In this document: positions 20,655 through 29,074 of the stretch, piece by piece
How positions within the stretch are numbered: position 1 is the stretch's first letter
How the letters are laid out: each line of letters begins with the position of its first letter
Assembly (NCBI GenBank): GCA_947084925.1
Contig: CAMTUJ010000010.1
Span: forward strand, 1 to 64,000
Length of the DNA: 64,000 bases
Direction of reading: 5' to 3'
DNA from: JAGPUQ01 sp947084925
Lineage (GTDB): Bacteria; Pseudomonadota; Gammaproteobacteria; Pseudomonadales; Porticoccaceae
The notes under the pieces: model-generated
The model's database searches: none
Told to the model about the DNA's origin: nothing
The model's input: the letters and a program-made list of their open reading frames with translations, nothing else
Translations under genes and position numbers: made by a program

Positions 20655-21131
20655 ATGGCTCGCGGCATCAATAAAGTCATTTTGATTGGCAATCTCGGCA
20701 ACGATCCGGAGACCCGCTACCTGCCGAGCGGCGGGGCGGTGACCAACATCACCTTGGCCACGTCCGAAGGTTGGCGCGACAAGCAGACCAACGAACAGAA
20801 AGAGCGCACCGAGTGGCACCGGGTGGTGTTTTTCAACAAACTCGCGGAGATCGCCGGCGAGTACCTCAAGAAGGGCTCCAAGGTGTATGTCGAAGGTTCC
20901 CTGCGCACCCGCCAATGGGAGAAGGACGGCCAGAAGCACTACACCACCGAGATCGTCGCGAATGAGATGCAGATGCTGGACGGACGCGGCGGCAGCGCGT
21001 CCACCGGTCAGCAGGGCGGCGACTTCAGCGCTCCGCCACGCGCGGCGCAGGCGAGCGGCAGCGCGGGCGCTGCCCCGGCCGGTCCGGCCCCCACCAGCTT
21101 CGACAATTTCGATGACGATATTCCGTTTTAG
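20655..21131 (+). CDS. ssb: Single-stranded DNA-binding protein
   Basis: OB-fold protein of 158 residues that coats single-stranded DNA in replication, recombination and repair. The N-terminal domain (about residues 1-110) carries the usual NKVILIGNLGNDPE opening and the WHRVVFF strand. A glycine/alanine-rich linker follows, ending in DDDIPF, the acidic tip that recruits partner proteins. AGGGGA precedes the ATG by about eight bases. It is preceded by a hairpin and a 13-bp direct repeat. No SOS operator was identified. Confidence 0.96.
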   Translation: MARGINKVILIGNLGNDPETRYLPSGGAVTNITLATSEGWRDKQTNEQKERTEWHRVVFFNKLAEIAGEYLKKGSKVYVEGSLRTRQWEKDGQKHYTTEIVANEMQMLDGRGGSASTGQQGGDFSAPPRAAQASGSAGAAPAGPAPTSFDNFDDDIPF

Positions 21132-21167
21132 TCCGGCCCGGTTTGCCGGCTCCGTGAACACTTGCGC

Positions 21168-21761
21168 GTGAGTACCAATCTGACCTGGCACCAGGCGGCG
21201 GTGTCGAAAGACGATCGTGCGCGTCAGAAACGCCAGAAGCCCTGCGTGATCTGGTTTACGGGGCTCAGTGGCGCGGGCAAATCGACCCTGGCAAACGCGC
21301 TGGAGCGGGCGCTCTTCGAGCGTGGCCATCACTGCTATCTGCTGGACGGCGACAACGTCCGCCACGGTCTCAACCGGGATCTGGGCTTCAGCGACGCTGA
21401 TCGGGTCGAAAATATCCGGCGCATCGCCGAGGTGGCGAAGCTGCTCGTCGATGCCGGTTTGATCGCCATGACGGCGTTCATCTCGCCGTTTCGCGCCGAC
21501 CGTCAGCTCGCCCGCGATTTGCTGCCCGCGGACGAATTCATCGAGGTGCATGTCGCCACCTCCCTCGCGGTCTGCGAGCAGCGCGACCCCAAGGGTCTCT
21601 ACCGCAAGGCCCGCGCCGGGCAGATTCCCAACTTCACCGGCATCGATTCCGCGTACGAAGCGCCAGTGAATCCGGAATTGGTGGTTGATACCGGGACAGA
21701 GGATCTCGACGGCTGCGTGGAAAGCCTGCTGGCGTACCTGGAGCAGCGCGGCATTTTTTGA
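21168..21761 (+). CDS. cysC: Adenylyl-sulfate (APS) kinase
   Basis: Phosphorylates adenylyl sulfate to PAPS for sulfate assimilation or sulfation. The 197 residues contain Walker A GLSGAGKST near 31-39, LDGDNVRHGLNRDLGFS near 60-76, the RADRQLAR stretch and the DPKGLYRKA and FTGIDS motifs of APS kinases. GTG at 21168 is preferred over the TTG two codons earlier. It is a stand-alone kinase, with no cysD/cysN or CysN-CysC fusion in the window, so its PAPS use is unclear. It sits 36 bases after ssb and converges on fabB. Confidence 0.93.
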   Translation: MSTNLTWHQAAVSKDDRARQKRQKPCVIWFTGLSGAGKSTLANALERALFERGHHCYLLDGDNVRHGLNRDLGFSDADRVENIRRIAEVAKLLVDAGLIAMTAFISPFRADRQLARDLLPADEFIEVHVATSLAVCEQRDPKGLYRKARAGQIPNFTGIDSAYEAPVNPELVVDTGTEDLDGCVESLLAYLEQRGIF

Positions 21762-21787
21762 GGGAGACTTGTTTTAAGGGAGACTTG
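21761..21787 (+). repeat. 11-bp direct repeat after cysC
   Basis: AGGGAGACTTG occurs at 21761-21771, touching the cysC stop, and again at 21777-21787. The rest of the 128-bp gap between cysC and fabB shows no clear terminator. Confidence 0.65.
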
Positions 21788-21889
21788 GCTGCCCTGGGGA
21801 GCGAGCGCGGCCGCTGCTCTTGCTCCCGTCCCCGATTCCTGTCGTATCAAGCCGCTGGCGCCGGCCGCGGCTTGCGCAGCCGGTCAGGT

Positions 21890-23110
21890 TCAGTCGCCGC
21901 GATACCGCTGCAATACAAGGCTGGCGTTGGTGCCGCCGAAGCCGAAGCTGTTCGACATCACCCGCTCCAGTTCGACGCCGTCGATACGCTGCCGGACGAT
22001 GTTGGCAGCGGCGACTTCGGGATCGAGGTTGTCGATATTGGCCGAGGCGGCGATGAAGCCGTGGCGCATCATCAGCAGACTGAACAGGGCTTCATGCACA
22101 CCGGCCGCGCCCAGTGAATGCCCCGACAGCGACTTGGTCGAGCTGATGGGCGGGGTCCGGGGGCCGAAGACTTCCAGGATAGCCCCGATTTCCTTGACGT
22201 CGCCCACTGGCGTGCTGGTGCCGTGGGTGTTGATGTAGTCGATCGAACCGTTCACCGTCGCCAGGGCCTGCCGCATGCAGCGCACCGCGCCTTCGCCGGA
22301 GGGCGCGACCATGTCGTAACCGTCGGAGGTGGCCCCGTAGCCGACGATCTCGGCGTAAATGGTGGCGCCGCGCGCGCGCGCGTGTTCGAGCTCCTCGACC
22401 ACGAAACAGCCGCCGCCGCAGGACATCACGAAGCCGTCGCGGTCCACGTCATAGGGCCGCGAGGCGCGTTCCGGGGTGTCGTTGAAGCGGGTCGACAGTG
22501 CGCCCATGGCGTCGAACATGCTGACCATGGACCAATGCTCTTCCTCCGCGCCGCCGGCGAACAGGATGTCCTGCTTGCCGAGCTGGATCTGCTCCACCGC
22601 CGAGCCGATGCAATGGGCGCTGGTGGCGCAGGCGGACGAGATGCTGATATTGAGCCCCTTGATGTGGAACGGCGTGGCCAGGCAGGCCGACACCGTGCTG
22701 CTCATGATCTGGGTGACGCGGTAGGGCCCGATGCGCTTCACGCCTTTCTCGCGCAGGGTGTCCACGGATTCCAGAAATTTTTCCCCGGAAATACCGCCGG
22801 AACCCATGATGATGCCGGTGCGGGGGTTGGAGACATCCGCCGGCGTGAGGCCGGAGTCGACAATGGCCTGCTGCATGGCGACATAGCCATAGACCGCCGC
22901 CGTGCTCATGAAGCGCAGATGCTTGCGGTCGATGAGATCCGTGGGATCCAGATCGATCTGTCCCGCGATCTGGCTCTTCATCCCCATCTCGCGATAAATG
23001 GGCATCGGACGGATGCCCGACCGGCCTTCACGCAGGGAGCGGGTGACCGAGTCGACATCGTTGCCCAGGCATGACACCACCCCCATGCCGGTAATTACCG
23101 CTCGTCTCAT
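21890..23110 (-). CDS. fabB: FabB, beta-ketoacyl-ACP synthase I
   Basis: Condensing enzyme that elongates acyl-ACP and is essential for unsaturated fatty acids made from the FabA product. The protein has 406 residues from the ATG at 23110, which is preceded by GAGAGG. The catalytic triad is visible as the Cys in SSACATSAH, His in NTHGTSTP and His in SLSGHSLGAAG. A longer frame reaching 23650 would run through fabA and is rejected. It forms a fabA-fabB operon with a 65-bp gap, typical of gammaproteobacteria. Confidence 0.96.
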   Translation of the reverse strand: MRRAVITGMGVVSCLGNDVDSVTRSLREGRSGIRPMPIYREMGMKSQIAGQIDLDPTDLIDRKHLRFMSTAAVYGYVAMQQAIVDSGLTPADVSNPRTGIIMGSGGISGEKFLESVDTLREKGVKRIGPYRVTQIMSSTVSACLATPFHIKGLNISISSACATSAHCIGSAVEQIQLGKQDILFAGGAEEEHWSMVSMFDAMGALSTRFNDTPERASRPYDVDRDGFVMSCGGGCFVVEELEHARARGATIYAEIVGYGATSDGYDMVAPSGEGAVRCMRQALATVNGSIDYINTHGTSTPVGDVKEIGAILEVFGPRTPPISSTKSLSGHSLGAAGVHEALFSLLMMRHGFIAASANIDNLDPEVAAANIVRQRIDGVELERVMSNSFGFGGTNASLVLQRYRGD

Positions 23111-23175
23111 GGAGTGCCTCTCGGGTGGTTGTGGGGCGGGAAATTGGCCGGCATTGTAAGGGAAGCCGGTGGTCG

Positions 23176-23736
23176 CTAAAAGTTGTCGGTGGATTTGAAA
23201 ATGCCGACCCGGAGATCCCTGGCGGTGTAGATTTCGTGGCCATCCACCGACACCGAGCCGTCGGCTATCGCCATGACGAGCTTGCGCTCGACCATGCGGG
23301 ATATGTCGAGCCGGTAGGTCACCTTCCCCGCGGTAGGCAGTACCTGTCCGAAAAACTTCACTTCGCCGGAGCCGAGCGCGCGGCCGTGACCGTCGTTGCC
23401 GCGCCAGGTGAGAAAGAATCCGGTCAGTTGCCAGAGGGCATCGAGGCCGAGGCAGCCCGGCATCACCGGGTCGCCGACGAAGTGGCAGCCAAAGAACCAC
23501 AGATCGGGATTGATATCGAGTTCCGCGATCACATGGCCCTTGCCATGCGTACCGCCGGTCGAGTCGATATGAGTGATCCGGTCCACCAGCAGCATCTGGC
23601 CATCGGGCAGGCGTGCCGCATGGGCACCAAACAGCTCCCCGCGCGCGCAAGCCAGCAGTTCAGCGCGCGTGAAGCTCCTCTGCCGGCCGCGGATGGCGGT
23701 GTCTTCCTGGAGGGAGGTGGACGTTGGAGCGGGCAT
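23176..23736 (-). CDS. fabA: FabA, 3-hydroxydecanoyl-ACP dehydratase/isomerase
   Basis: Dehydrates 3-hydroxydecanoyl-ACP and isomerises trans-2- to cis-3-decenoyl-ACP, the branch point for anaerobic unsaturated fatty acid synthesis. The 186 residues contain the hotdog active site: the His in CHFVGDPVMPGCLGLD, with the Asp of GLD, and the following LWQLTGFFL helix. First gene of fabA-fabB. TAAAAT on the minus strand at 23768-23773 may be the -10 box, with a poor -35. No FadR or FabR site was identified. Confidence 0.96.
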   Translation of the reverse strand: MPAPTSTSLQEDTAIRGRQRSFTRAELLACARGELFGAHAARLPDGQMLLVDRITHIDSTGGTHGKGHVIAELDINPDLWFFGCHFVGDPVMPGCLGLDALWQLTGFFLTWRGNDGHGRALGSGEVKFFGQVLPTAGKVTYRLDISRMVERKLVMAIADGSVSVDGHEIYTARDLRVGIFKSTDNF

Positions 23737-23957
23737 CGGTTTCTCGGGTTGCCGTTATGTGTCAGCCATTTTACGCGACCTGCGACCCGCCCGCAGCGCG
23801 CCATTGTGAGAGCCTTGGCTTTCTCCGCGCGGGCCATATGCAAATGCGCAAATGCTGCGTTAAGGTAGCCGCCGCGCCCTGACAGTGTGCGCACAAACGC
23901 CTGACCGCGGGACGCCGGTGCAGGATGTCGACCGCAATCGCCCGTCAAGGAATTGCC

Positions 23958-24791
23958 ATGATCAAGAAATGCCTGTTTCCGGTCGCCGGATATGGAACCC
24001 GCTTCCTGCCCGCCACCAAGTCCATGCCCAAGGAAATGCTGCCCGTGGTCAACAAACCCCTGGTGCAGTACGGCGTTGAAGAGGCGCTGGCGGCCGGACT
24101 GAACGAGATCTGCTTTGTCACCGGCCGCGGCAAGCGCTCGATTCACGATCACTTCGACATCAGCTACGAACTTGAGCACCAGATCGCCGGGACCGACAAG
24201 GAAGATTACCTGATCGAAATCCGCAAGGTGATCAACAGCGGCCGCTTCGCATCGACCCGGCAACTGGAAATGAAAGGGCTGGGCCATGCAATCCTCACCG
24301 GCGAGTTGCTGGTGGGCAATCAGCCGTTCGGGGTGATTCTGGCGGATGACCTGTGCTTCAACGATGACATCGGCGTCATGGCGCAGCTGGTCGATATCTA
24401 TCGCCGCACCGGGAGCACCGTGGTGGCGATTCAGGAGGTCGAGGAAAAGGACGTGTCGAAATTCGGCATCATCGCCGGCATTGAAGAGGAGCCCGGCCTT
24501 TACCGTGTGACCGACATGGTGGAAAAACCGGCGCCCAGCGAAGCGCCCAGCAATCTCGCCATCATCGGCCGCTACGTCCTGTCGCCGTTCATTTTCGAGG
24601 TGTTGCGTCACACGCCGCCCGGCAAGAACGGTGAAGTCCAGCTTACCGACGCGCTGCTGACGCTGGCCCGGACCAGCAAGGTGCTGGCCTACAAATTCAA
24701 GGGTCAGCGCTTTGACTGTGGCAGCGTCGGCGGCTTTGTCGAGGCCACCAACCACGTCTATCAGAACATCTATCTCAAGGGGCGCAAATGA
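23958..24791 (+). CDS. galU: UTP-glucose-1-phosphate uridylyltransferase
   Basis: Makes UDP-glucose from UTP and glucose-1-phosphate for polysaccharide and LPS synthesis. The protein has 277 residues from the ATG at 23958, which has AAGGA six bases upstream; an ATG at 23925 is less likely because the family begins IKKCLFPVAGYGTRFLPATK. The nucleotide-binding GYGTRFLP motif is at 10-17, followed by KEMLPVVNKPLVQY; FDCGS lies near the C-terminus. Its last codons overlap the phosphomannomutase start by four bases (ATGA), so the two are coupled. Confidence 0.95.
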   Translation: MIKKCLFPVAGYGTRFLPATKSMPKEMLPVVNKPLVQYGVEEALAAGLNEICFVTGRGKRSIHDHFDISYELEHQIAGTDKEDYLIEIRKVINSGRFASTRQLEMKGLGHAILTGELLVGNQPFGVILADDLCFNDDIGVMAQLVDIYRRTGSTVVAIQEVEEKDVSKFGIIAGIEEEPGLYRVTDMVEKPAPSEAPSNLAIIGRYVLSPFIFEVLRHTPPGKNGEVQLTDALLTLARTSKVLAYKFKGQRFDCGSVGGFVEATNHVYQNIYLKGRK

Positions 24792-26143
24792 TGTCGGCGC
24801 TCACCTGCTTCAAAGCCTATGACGTGCGCGGTCGCGTCCCCGAGCAGCTGAACGAGGACATCGCCTACCGCATCGGTCGTGCCTTCGCGGTCTATCTGGG
24901 CGCACGCACCCTTGTCGTCGGCCACGACATCCGCCTGACCAGCCCGGCGCTGTGCGACGCGGCGGTGGCAGGCATTCGCGATGCCGGCTGCGATGTGGTG
25001 CATATCGGGCAGTGCGGCACCGAGGAGATTTATTTCGCCACCTTCCACGGCGGCTACGACGGCGGCCTGGTGGTCACCGCCAGCCACAATCCCAAGGACT
25101 TCAACGGCATGAAGTTCGTGCGCGAAGGCGCGCGTCCGATCAGTGGCGATGCGGGGCTGCCTGAGATCCAGGCGCTGGCGGAGGCGGCGGATTTTCCGGC
25201 GGCTGAGCGCCAGGGCACGCTGCGCCACGCCAGCGACAAGCGCGCCTACATCGACCACCTGCTGACCTACGTGGATAAATCCGCGCTGCGGCCGCTCAAG
25301 GTGGTGGTCAATGCGGGCAACGGCGGTGCCGGCGCCGTTATCGATTTGCTGGAGCCGCATCTGCCGCTGGAATTCATCAAACTCCAGCACGCGCCCGACG
25401 GCCACTTTCCCCACGGCGTGCCCAACCCGCTGCTCGAAGAAAATCGCGCGGCGACCGCCGACGCCGTGCGCGCGAGCGGCGCCGATCTGGGGATCGCCTG
25501 GGACGGCGACTTCGACCGCTGTTTCTTCTTCGACGAGCGCGGCGATTTCGTCGAGGGCTATTACGTCGTCGGCCTGCTCGCGGAAGCCTTTCTGCGCAAG
25601 TACGGCGGCGGCGCCATCGTGCACGACCCGCGCCTGATCTGGAACACCACCGACATCGTCGCGCGGTTCGGCGGCCGGGCGGTGCAGAGCCGCACCGGCC
25701 ACGCCTTCATCAAACAGGTGATGCGCGATCACGACGCTCTCTACGGTGGCGAGATGAGCGCGCACCATTATTTTCGCGACTTCGCCTATTGCGACAGCGG
25801 CATGATTCCCTGGCTGCTGGTGGTGGAGCTGTTGTCCCGGCGCCGGCAGCCGTTGTCCGAACTGTTGGAGGAGCGCCAGCGCGCCTATCCGGTGAGCGGC
25901 GAAATCAACCGTCCGGTCGCGGATCCGCAGGCGGTGCTCGACGCCATCGCCCACCGCTACGGAAGCGGAGGCGGCGTGCTCGATACCATGGATGGCATCG
26001 GCATCAGCTTCGCGGACTGGCGTTTCAATGTGCGCATGTCGAATACCGAGCCGCTGGTGCGCCTGAATGTCGAGAGCCGCGGCGATCACGCGCTGATGGC
26101 AGCGAAAACCGCCGAGTTGCTGGCGCTCCTGGATGGCGGCTGA
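24788..26143 (+). CDS. manB: Phosphomannomutase (CpsG/ManB type)
   Basis: Alpha-D-phosphohexomutase of 451 residues converting mannose-6-phosphate to mannose-1-phosphate (possibly also the glucose phosphates). Motifs: FKAYDVRGRVP near 9-19, the phosphoserine loop TASHNPKDFNGMK near 97-109, the Mg-binding DGDFDRC loop near 239-245, and the sugar-binding GGEMSAHHYF. The C-terminal NTEPLVRLNVE is the phosphate-binding domain. Length and motif style match the CpsG/ManB group rather than AlgC. Coupled to galU, so one transcript supplies both UDP-glucose and mannose-1-phosphate. Confidence 0.92.
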   Translation: MMSALTCFKAYDVRGRVPEQLNEDIAYRIGRAFAVYLGARTLVVGHDIRLTSPALCDAAVAGIRDAGCDVVHIGQCGTEEIYFATFHGGYDGGLVVTASHNPKDFNGMKFVREGARPISGDAGLPEIQALAEAADFPAAERQGTLRHASDKRAYIDHLLTYVDKSALRPLKVVVNAGNGGAGAVIDLLEPHLPLEFIKLQHAPDGHFPHGVPNPLLEENRAATADAVRASGADLGIAWDGDFDRCFFFDERGDFVEGYYVVGLLAEAFLRKYGGGAIVHDPRLIWNTTDIVARFGGRAVQSRTGHAFIKQVMRDHDALYGGEMSAHHYFRDFAYCDSGMIPWLLVVELLSRRRQPLSELLEERQRAYPVSGEINRPVADPQAVLDAIAHRYGSGGGVLDTMDGIGISFADWRFNVRMSNTEPLVRLNVESRGDHALMAAKTAELLALLDGG

Positions 26144-26162
26144 CGAAAAAAACAGTTCATTG

Positions 26163-26191
26163 CCGCGCGCCGCGCTGGCGTCGGCGCGCGG
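26163..26191 (-). terminator. Hairpin between manB and pgi
   Basis: A perfect ten-base stem (CCGCGCGCCG at 26163-26172 with CGGCGCGCGG at 26182-26191) lies between convergent manB and pgi. Read on the minus strand, a run of T (from AAAAAAA near 26146-26152) follows after about ten bases, so it probably ends the pgi transcript, though the spacing is longer than ideal. Confidence 0.45.
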
Positions 26192-26199
26192 ACAGCGGA

Positions 26200-27852
26200 T
26201 CAGTCTGAACGCGAACCCGCGCTGTTCCACCGCGCCATGAGGGCGCGGGTGGAGCTGTCGTAAGCGCTCGCGTCCGCGCCGGCCAGTGCCGCGCCGGCCA
26301 GTGCCGCGCCGATCGCACTCGCCGCCTGCTTGCCCAATTCGACGCCCCACTGATCGAACGCGTTGATGCCCCAGATCACACTCTGCACATAGACGCTGTG
26401 TTCGTAGAGCGCCAGCAGGGCGCCCAGGCAGGCGGGTTCGTGGGCGGCGAGCACCAGTGTGTTGCTCGGGCGATCGCCGGGCACTTCCCGGTGGCGAGCC
26501 AGAAATGTGGCCTCTGCGCCGGAGTGCCCGGCCGCAAGTAATTCCTTCTCCAGCGCGGCGCGATCCTGGCCCATCATCAGCGCCCGGCTCTGCGCCAGGC
26601 AGTTGGCGTAGAGCTGCCGGTGCTGCTCCGCGCCGCAGTGCGGGGTTGCGGTAGCAATAAAGTCAGCCGGTACGGCATGGGTGCCCTGTAACAGTAGTTG
26701 ATGAAATGAATGCTGGGCATTGGGTTCTTCGCTGCCCCAGATGATTGCTCCGGTGGCGAATGTCACCGCCGTGCCGTCTTGGGTGACGCTTTTGCCCAGG
26801 CTTTCCATCATCAGTTGCTGCAAATAATCGGGCAGATGGCGCAGGCCGTGCACATAAGGCAGTACGGCGCGGGTTCCGTGGTGCCAGAAATTGATCTGCC
26901 AGACGCTCAGCAGTCCATGCAGCATCGGCAGATTGGTGCGCAAGGATGCCGTGCGAAAGTGCTCGTCCATGGCATTGGCGCCGGCGAGCAGCTCGGTAAA
27001 GATTTCCGGTCCGAGTGCAACGGCAATCGGCAGTCCCATGGCCGACCACAGCGAATAGCGGCCGCCGATCCACTCGCCCAGGGTGAGGATACGGTCGTCG
27101 GCGATGCCCCAGGCTTTGGCTCGTTCAGGCTTGCTGGTGATTGCCGCGAAATGCTTGCCGATGCGGTCCGTGGCAATGCCAGCTGCGCCGAGCCAGCGTC
27201 GTGCCAGGTCGGCATTCGACAGGGTTTCCAGGGTCGAGAAGCTTTTCGACGCCAGTACAAACAAGGTGGTCGCGGGAACGCAGTGCGCCAGGACGGCCGC
27301 GAGCGCGGTGTTGTCCAGGGATGTCACGAAATGGACGCGCGGAGACGGCGCACAGCGTTCGGCAAAGGCCGAGACCACCAGGCGTGGACCCAGGTCAGAG
27401 CCGCCGATACCGAGATGCACCAGGTCGGTGATGACCTGCCCCGTGGCGCCGTGGACTTCACCTGCCCGCAGCGCTTGCGCCAGCGCCAGCATCCGTGCCC
27501 GGCTCTGCTCTATCTCGCGGCCGATGGCGGCATCGGGAGCCGCGCCGCGCAGCGCGGGGTGCAGGGCGGCACGCTGTTCGGAGCGGTTCACCGGCGCGCC
27601 CGCAAACAGTGCGGCAAGCTGCCGCGGCAGCTCGGCGGTGGCGGCGAGCGCCTCCAGCAAACTCAATGTCGTGTCGGTGCAATGGTTCTTGGAATAGTCG
27701 AGGTAGATGCCCGCCGCGGCTGCGTGGCAGCGCTCCCCGCGCGCTGGATCAGCGGCGAACAGGTCGTTGAGCGTGGTGCCGGCAAAGCTTGCGCGATGTG
27801 CGCTGAGGGCGCGCCAAGCGGCGCTGCTGTCGATGCTGGATCGCTGGGTCAT
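26200..27852 (-). CDS. pgi: Glucose-6-phosphate isomerase
   Basis: Interconverts glucose-6-phosphate and fructose-6-phosphate in glycolysis and gluconeogenesis. The 550 residues match the bacterial Pgi family (E. coli 549). Clear motifs are LVHLGIGGSDLGP, the VLASKSFSTLET phosphate-binding segment, GGRYSLWSAMGLP, and VIWGINAFDQWGVELGK near the C-terminus. The last 30 residues contain a tandem alanine-rich duplication (AALAGAALAGADAS). It lies 36 bases downstream of ispB on the same strand and converges on manB. With manC and manB it links hexose phosphates to GDP-mannose. Confidence 0.95.
   Translation of the reverse strand: MTQRSSIDSSAAWRALSAHRASFAGTTLNDLFAADPARGERCHAAAAGIYLDYSKNHCTDTTLSLLEALAATAELPRQLAALFAGAPVNRSEQRAALHPALRGAAPDAAIGREIEQSRARMLALAQALRAGEVHGATGQVITDLVHLGIGGSDLGPRLVVSAFAERCAPSPRVHFVTSLDNTALAAVLAHCVPATTLFVLASKSFSTLETLSNADLARRWLGAAGIATDRIGKHFAAITSKPERAKAWGIADDRILTLGEWIGGRYSLWSAMGLPIAVALGPEIFTELLAGANAMDEHFRTASLRTNLPMLHGLLSVWQINFWHHGTRAVLPYVHGLRHLPDYLQQLMMESLGKSVTQDGTAVTFATGAIIWGSEEPNAQHSFHQLLLQGTHAVPADFIATATPHCGAEQHRQLYANCLAQSRALMMGQDRAALEKELLAAGHSGAEATFLARHREVPGDRPSNTLVLAAHEPACLGALLALYEHSVYVQSVIWGINAFDQWGVELGKQAASAIGAALAGAALAGADASAYDSSTRALMARWNSAGSRSD
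26276..26320. repeat. 15-bp tandem duplication inside pgi
   Basis: GCGCCGGCCAGTGCC is repeated exactly at 26276-26290 and 26291-26305, with a diverged third copy at 26306-26320. It is in frame and adds five residues (Ala-Gly-Ala-Ala-Leu type) per unit to the Pgi C-terminus. Confidence 0.75.
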
Positions 27853-27888
27853 GACGGACAGATCACCGCGCGGCGGGGCGCCACTGTC

Positions 27889-28851
27889 TCAGAAGTCGCG
27901 CCTGGCGGCAAATTCCGCGAGTTCGCATAAGGCCTGTTGCTGGGACGATGCCGGCAGGGGCGCCAGTGCCGCCAGCGCCCGGTCTGCCTGCTGGCGCGCC
28001 ACGGCCAGGGTGTAATCGAGGGCACCGCAGGCGCCGACGATGCGCAGGACTTCGGGTAGCGCGCCGCCCTGGCGGTTGGCAACGGCATCGCGAATCAGGG
28101 TGGCGTCGGCGGGAGGCGCGGTGCGCAGCGCGTGGATCAGCGGCAGCGTCATCTTGCCTTCGGCCAGATCGTCGCCGATGTTCTTGCCCAGTTGCCCGGC
28201 GTCGCCGCCGTAGTCGAGGGCATCATCCACCAGTTGAAACGCCATGCCGAGGTGATGCCCGTAGTTTTGCAACGCCGTGACAATGGTGGCGTCGGCGCCG
28301 GTGAGGAGGGCGCCGGTGCGGGCCGCCGCCTGAAAGAGTTCGGCGGTCTTTTTGCGGATCACTTCGGTATACGCCGGCTCGTCGAGTTGGGCGTTGCCGG
28401 CATTGAGCAGTTGCTGGACCTCACCCTCGGAAATGGTGTTGGTGGTATCGGCCAACACGCGCATGACCGCCATGTTGCCGATGCGCACCATGAGTTGGAA
28501 GGCGCGGGAATACAGAAAATCACCGACCAGAACCGTCGCCGCGTTGCCGTACTGGTTGTTGGCGGTATGGCGGCCGCGGCGCAACTCCGAGGTGTCCACC
28601 ACGTCGTCGTGCAACAGGGTCGCGGTGTGAATCAGTTCGATCACCGTGGCCAGCAGCACGTGCTGGTCGCCGCGATAGCCGCAACTGCGGGCTCCCAGCA
28701 GGGCCACGATGGGACGCAGGCGCTTGCCGCCCGCCGCAATCAGATAGGTGCCGATTTCCTCGATCAGACCGACATCGGAGTTCAATTCGCTGATGATCAA
28801 CTGGTTGACCGCTTCCATGTCGGATTTGACGACGTCCAGAAATGACAGCAT
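27889..28851 (-). CDS. ispB: Octaprenyl-diphosphate synthase-like polyprenyl synthase
   Basis: Trans-polyprenyl diphosphate synthase making the quinone side chain. Both aspartate-rich motifs are present: DDVVD in the LLHDDVVD segment near residues 84-88 and DDALD in FQLVDDALD. The GGKRLRP motif is near 41-47. The start is placed at 28851 (320 residues; E. coli IspB 323) because an excellent promoter at 28884-28912 predicts transcript initiation near 28877, leaving only about ten bases before the alternative ATG at 28866. Chain length cannot be read exactly from sequence. In many relatives ispB sits divergent to rplU; here it is upstream of pgi. Confidence 0.9.
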   Translation of the reverse strand: MLSFLDVVKSDMEAVNQLIISELNSDVGLIEEIGTYLIAAGGKRLRPIVALLGARSCGYRGDQHVLLATVIELIHTATLLHDDVVDTSELRRGRHTANNQYGNAATVLVGDFLYSRAFQLMVRIGNMAVMRVLADTTNTISEGEVQQLLNAGNAQLDEPAYTEVIRKKTAELFQAAARTGALLTGADATIVTALQNYGHHLGMAFQLVDDALDYGGDAGQLGKNIGDDLAEGKMTLPLIHALRTAPPADATLIRDAVANRQGGALPEVLRIVGACGALDYTLAVARQQADRALAALAPLPASSQQQALCELAEFAARRDF

Positions 28852-28883
28852 GGAGTACAACGGCATGGAGAGGAGGCGCGGAA

Positions 28884-28912
28884 ATGCTAGGTGCGGGTCC
28901 GGCGGCTGTCAA
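28884..28912 (-). promoter_or_regulatory. Sigma-70 promoter of ispB
   Basis: On the minus strand TTGACA (28912-28907) and TAGCAT (28889-28884) are separated by 17 bases: a perfect -35, a good -10 and ideal spacing. Predicted transcription begins around 28877, consistent with the ispB start at 28851. Confidence 0.75.
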
Positions 28913-29074
28913 GGAAGCAACGTTAGAAACGATTTTTGCAGGCTGTACAGCGACGGCAGGCACCGCCACAGCATTGGGTGGTGCACTGTGGTCGGGGTAA
29001 GCTTCCGGATCTGAGTGTATCGGTTGCGGGCAATCCGGTTGCCCCATCATTGTTTTCGATGCGAGGTGTTTCCC

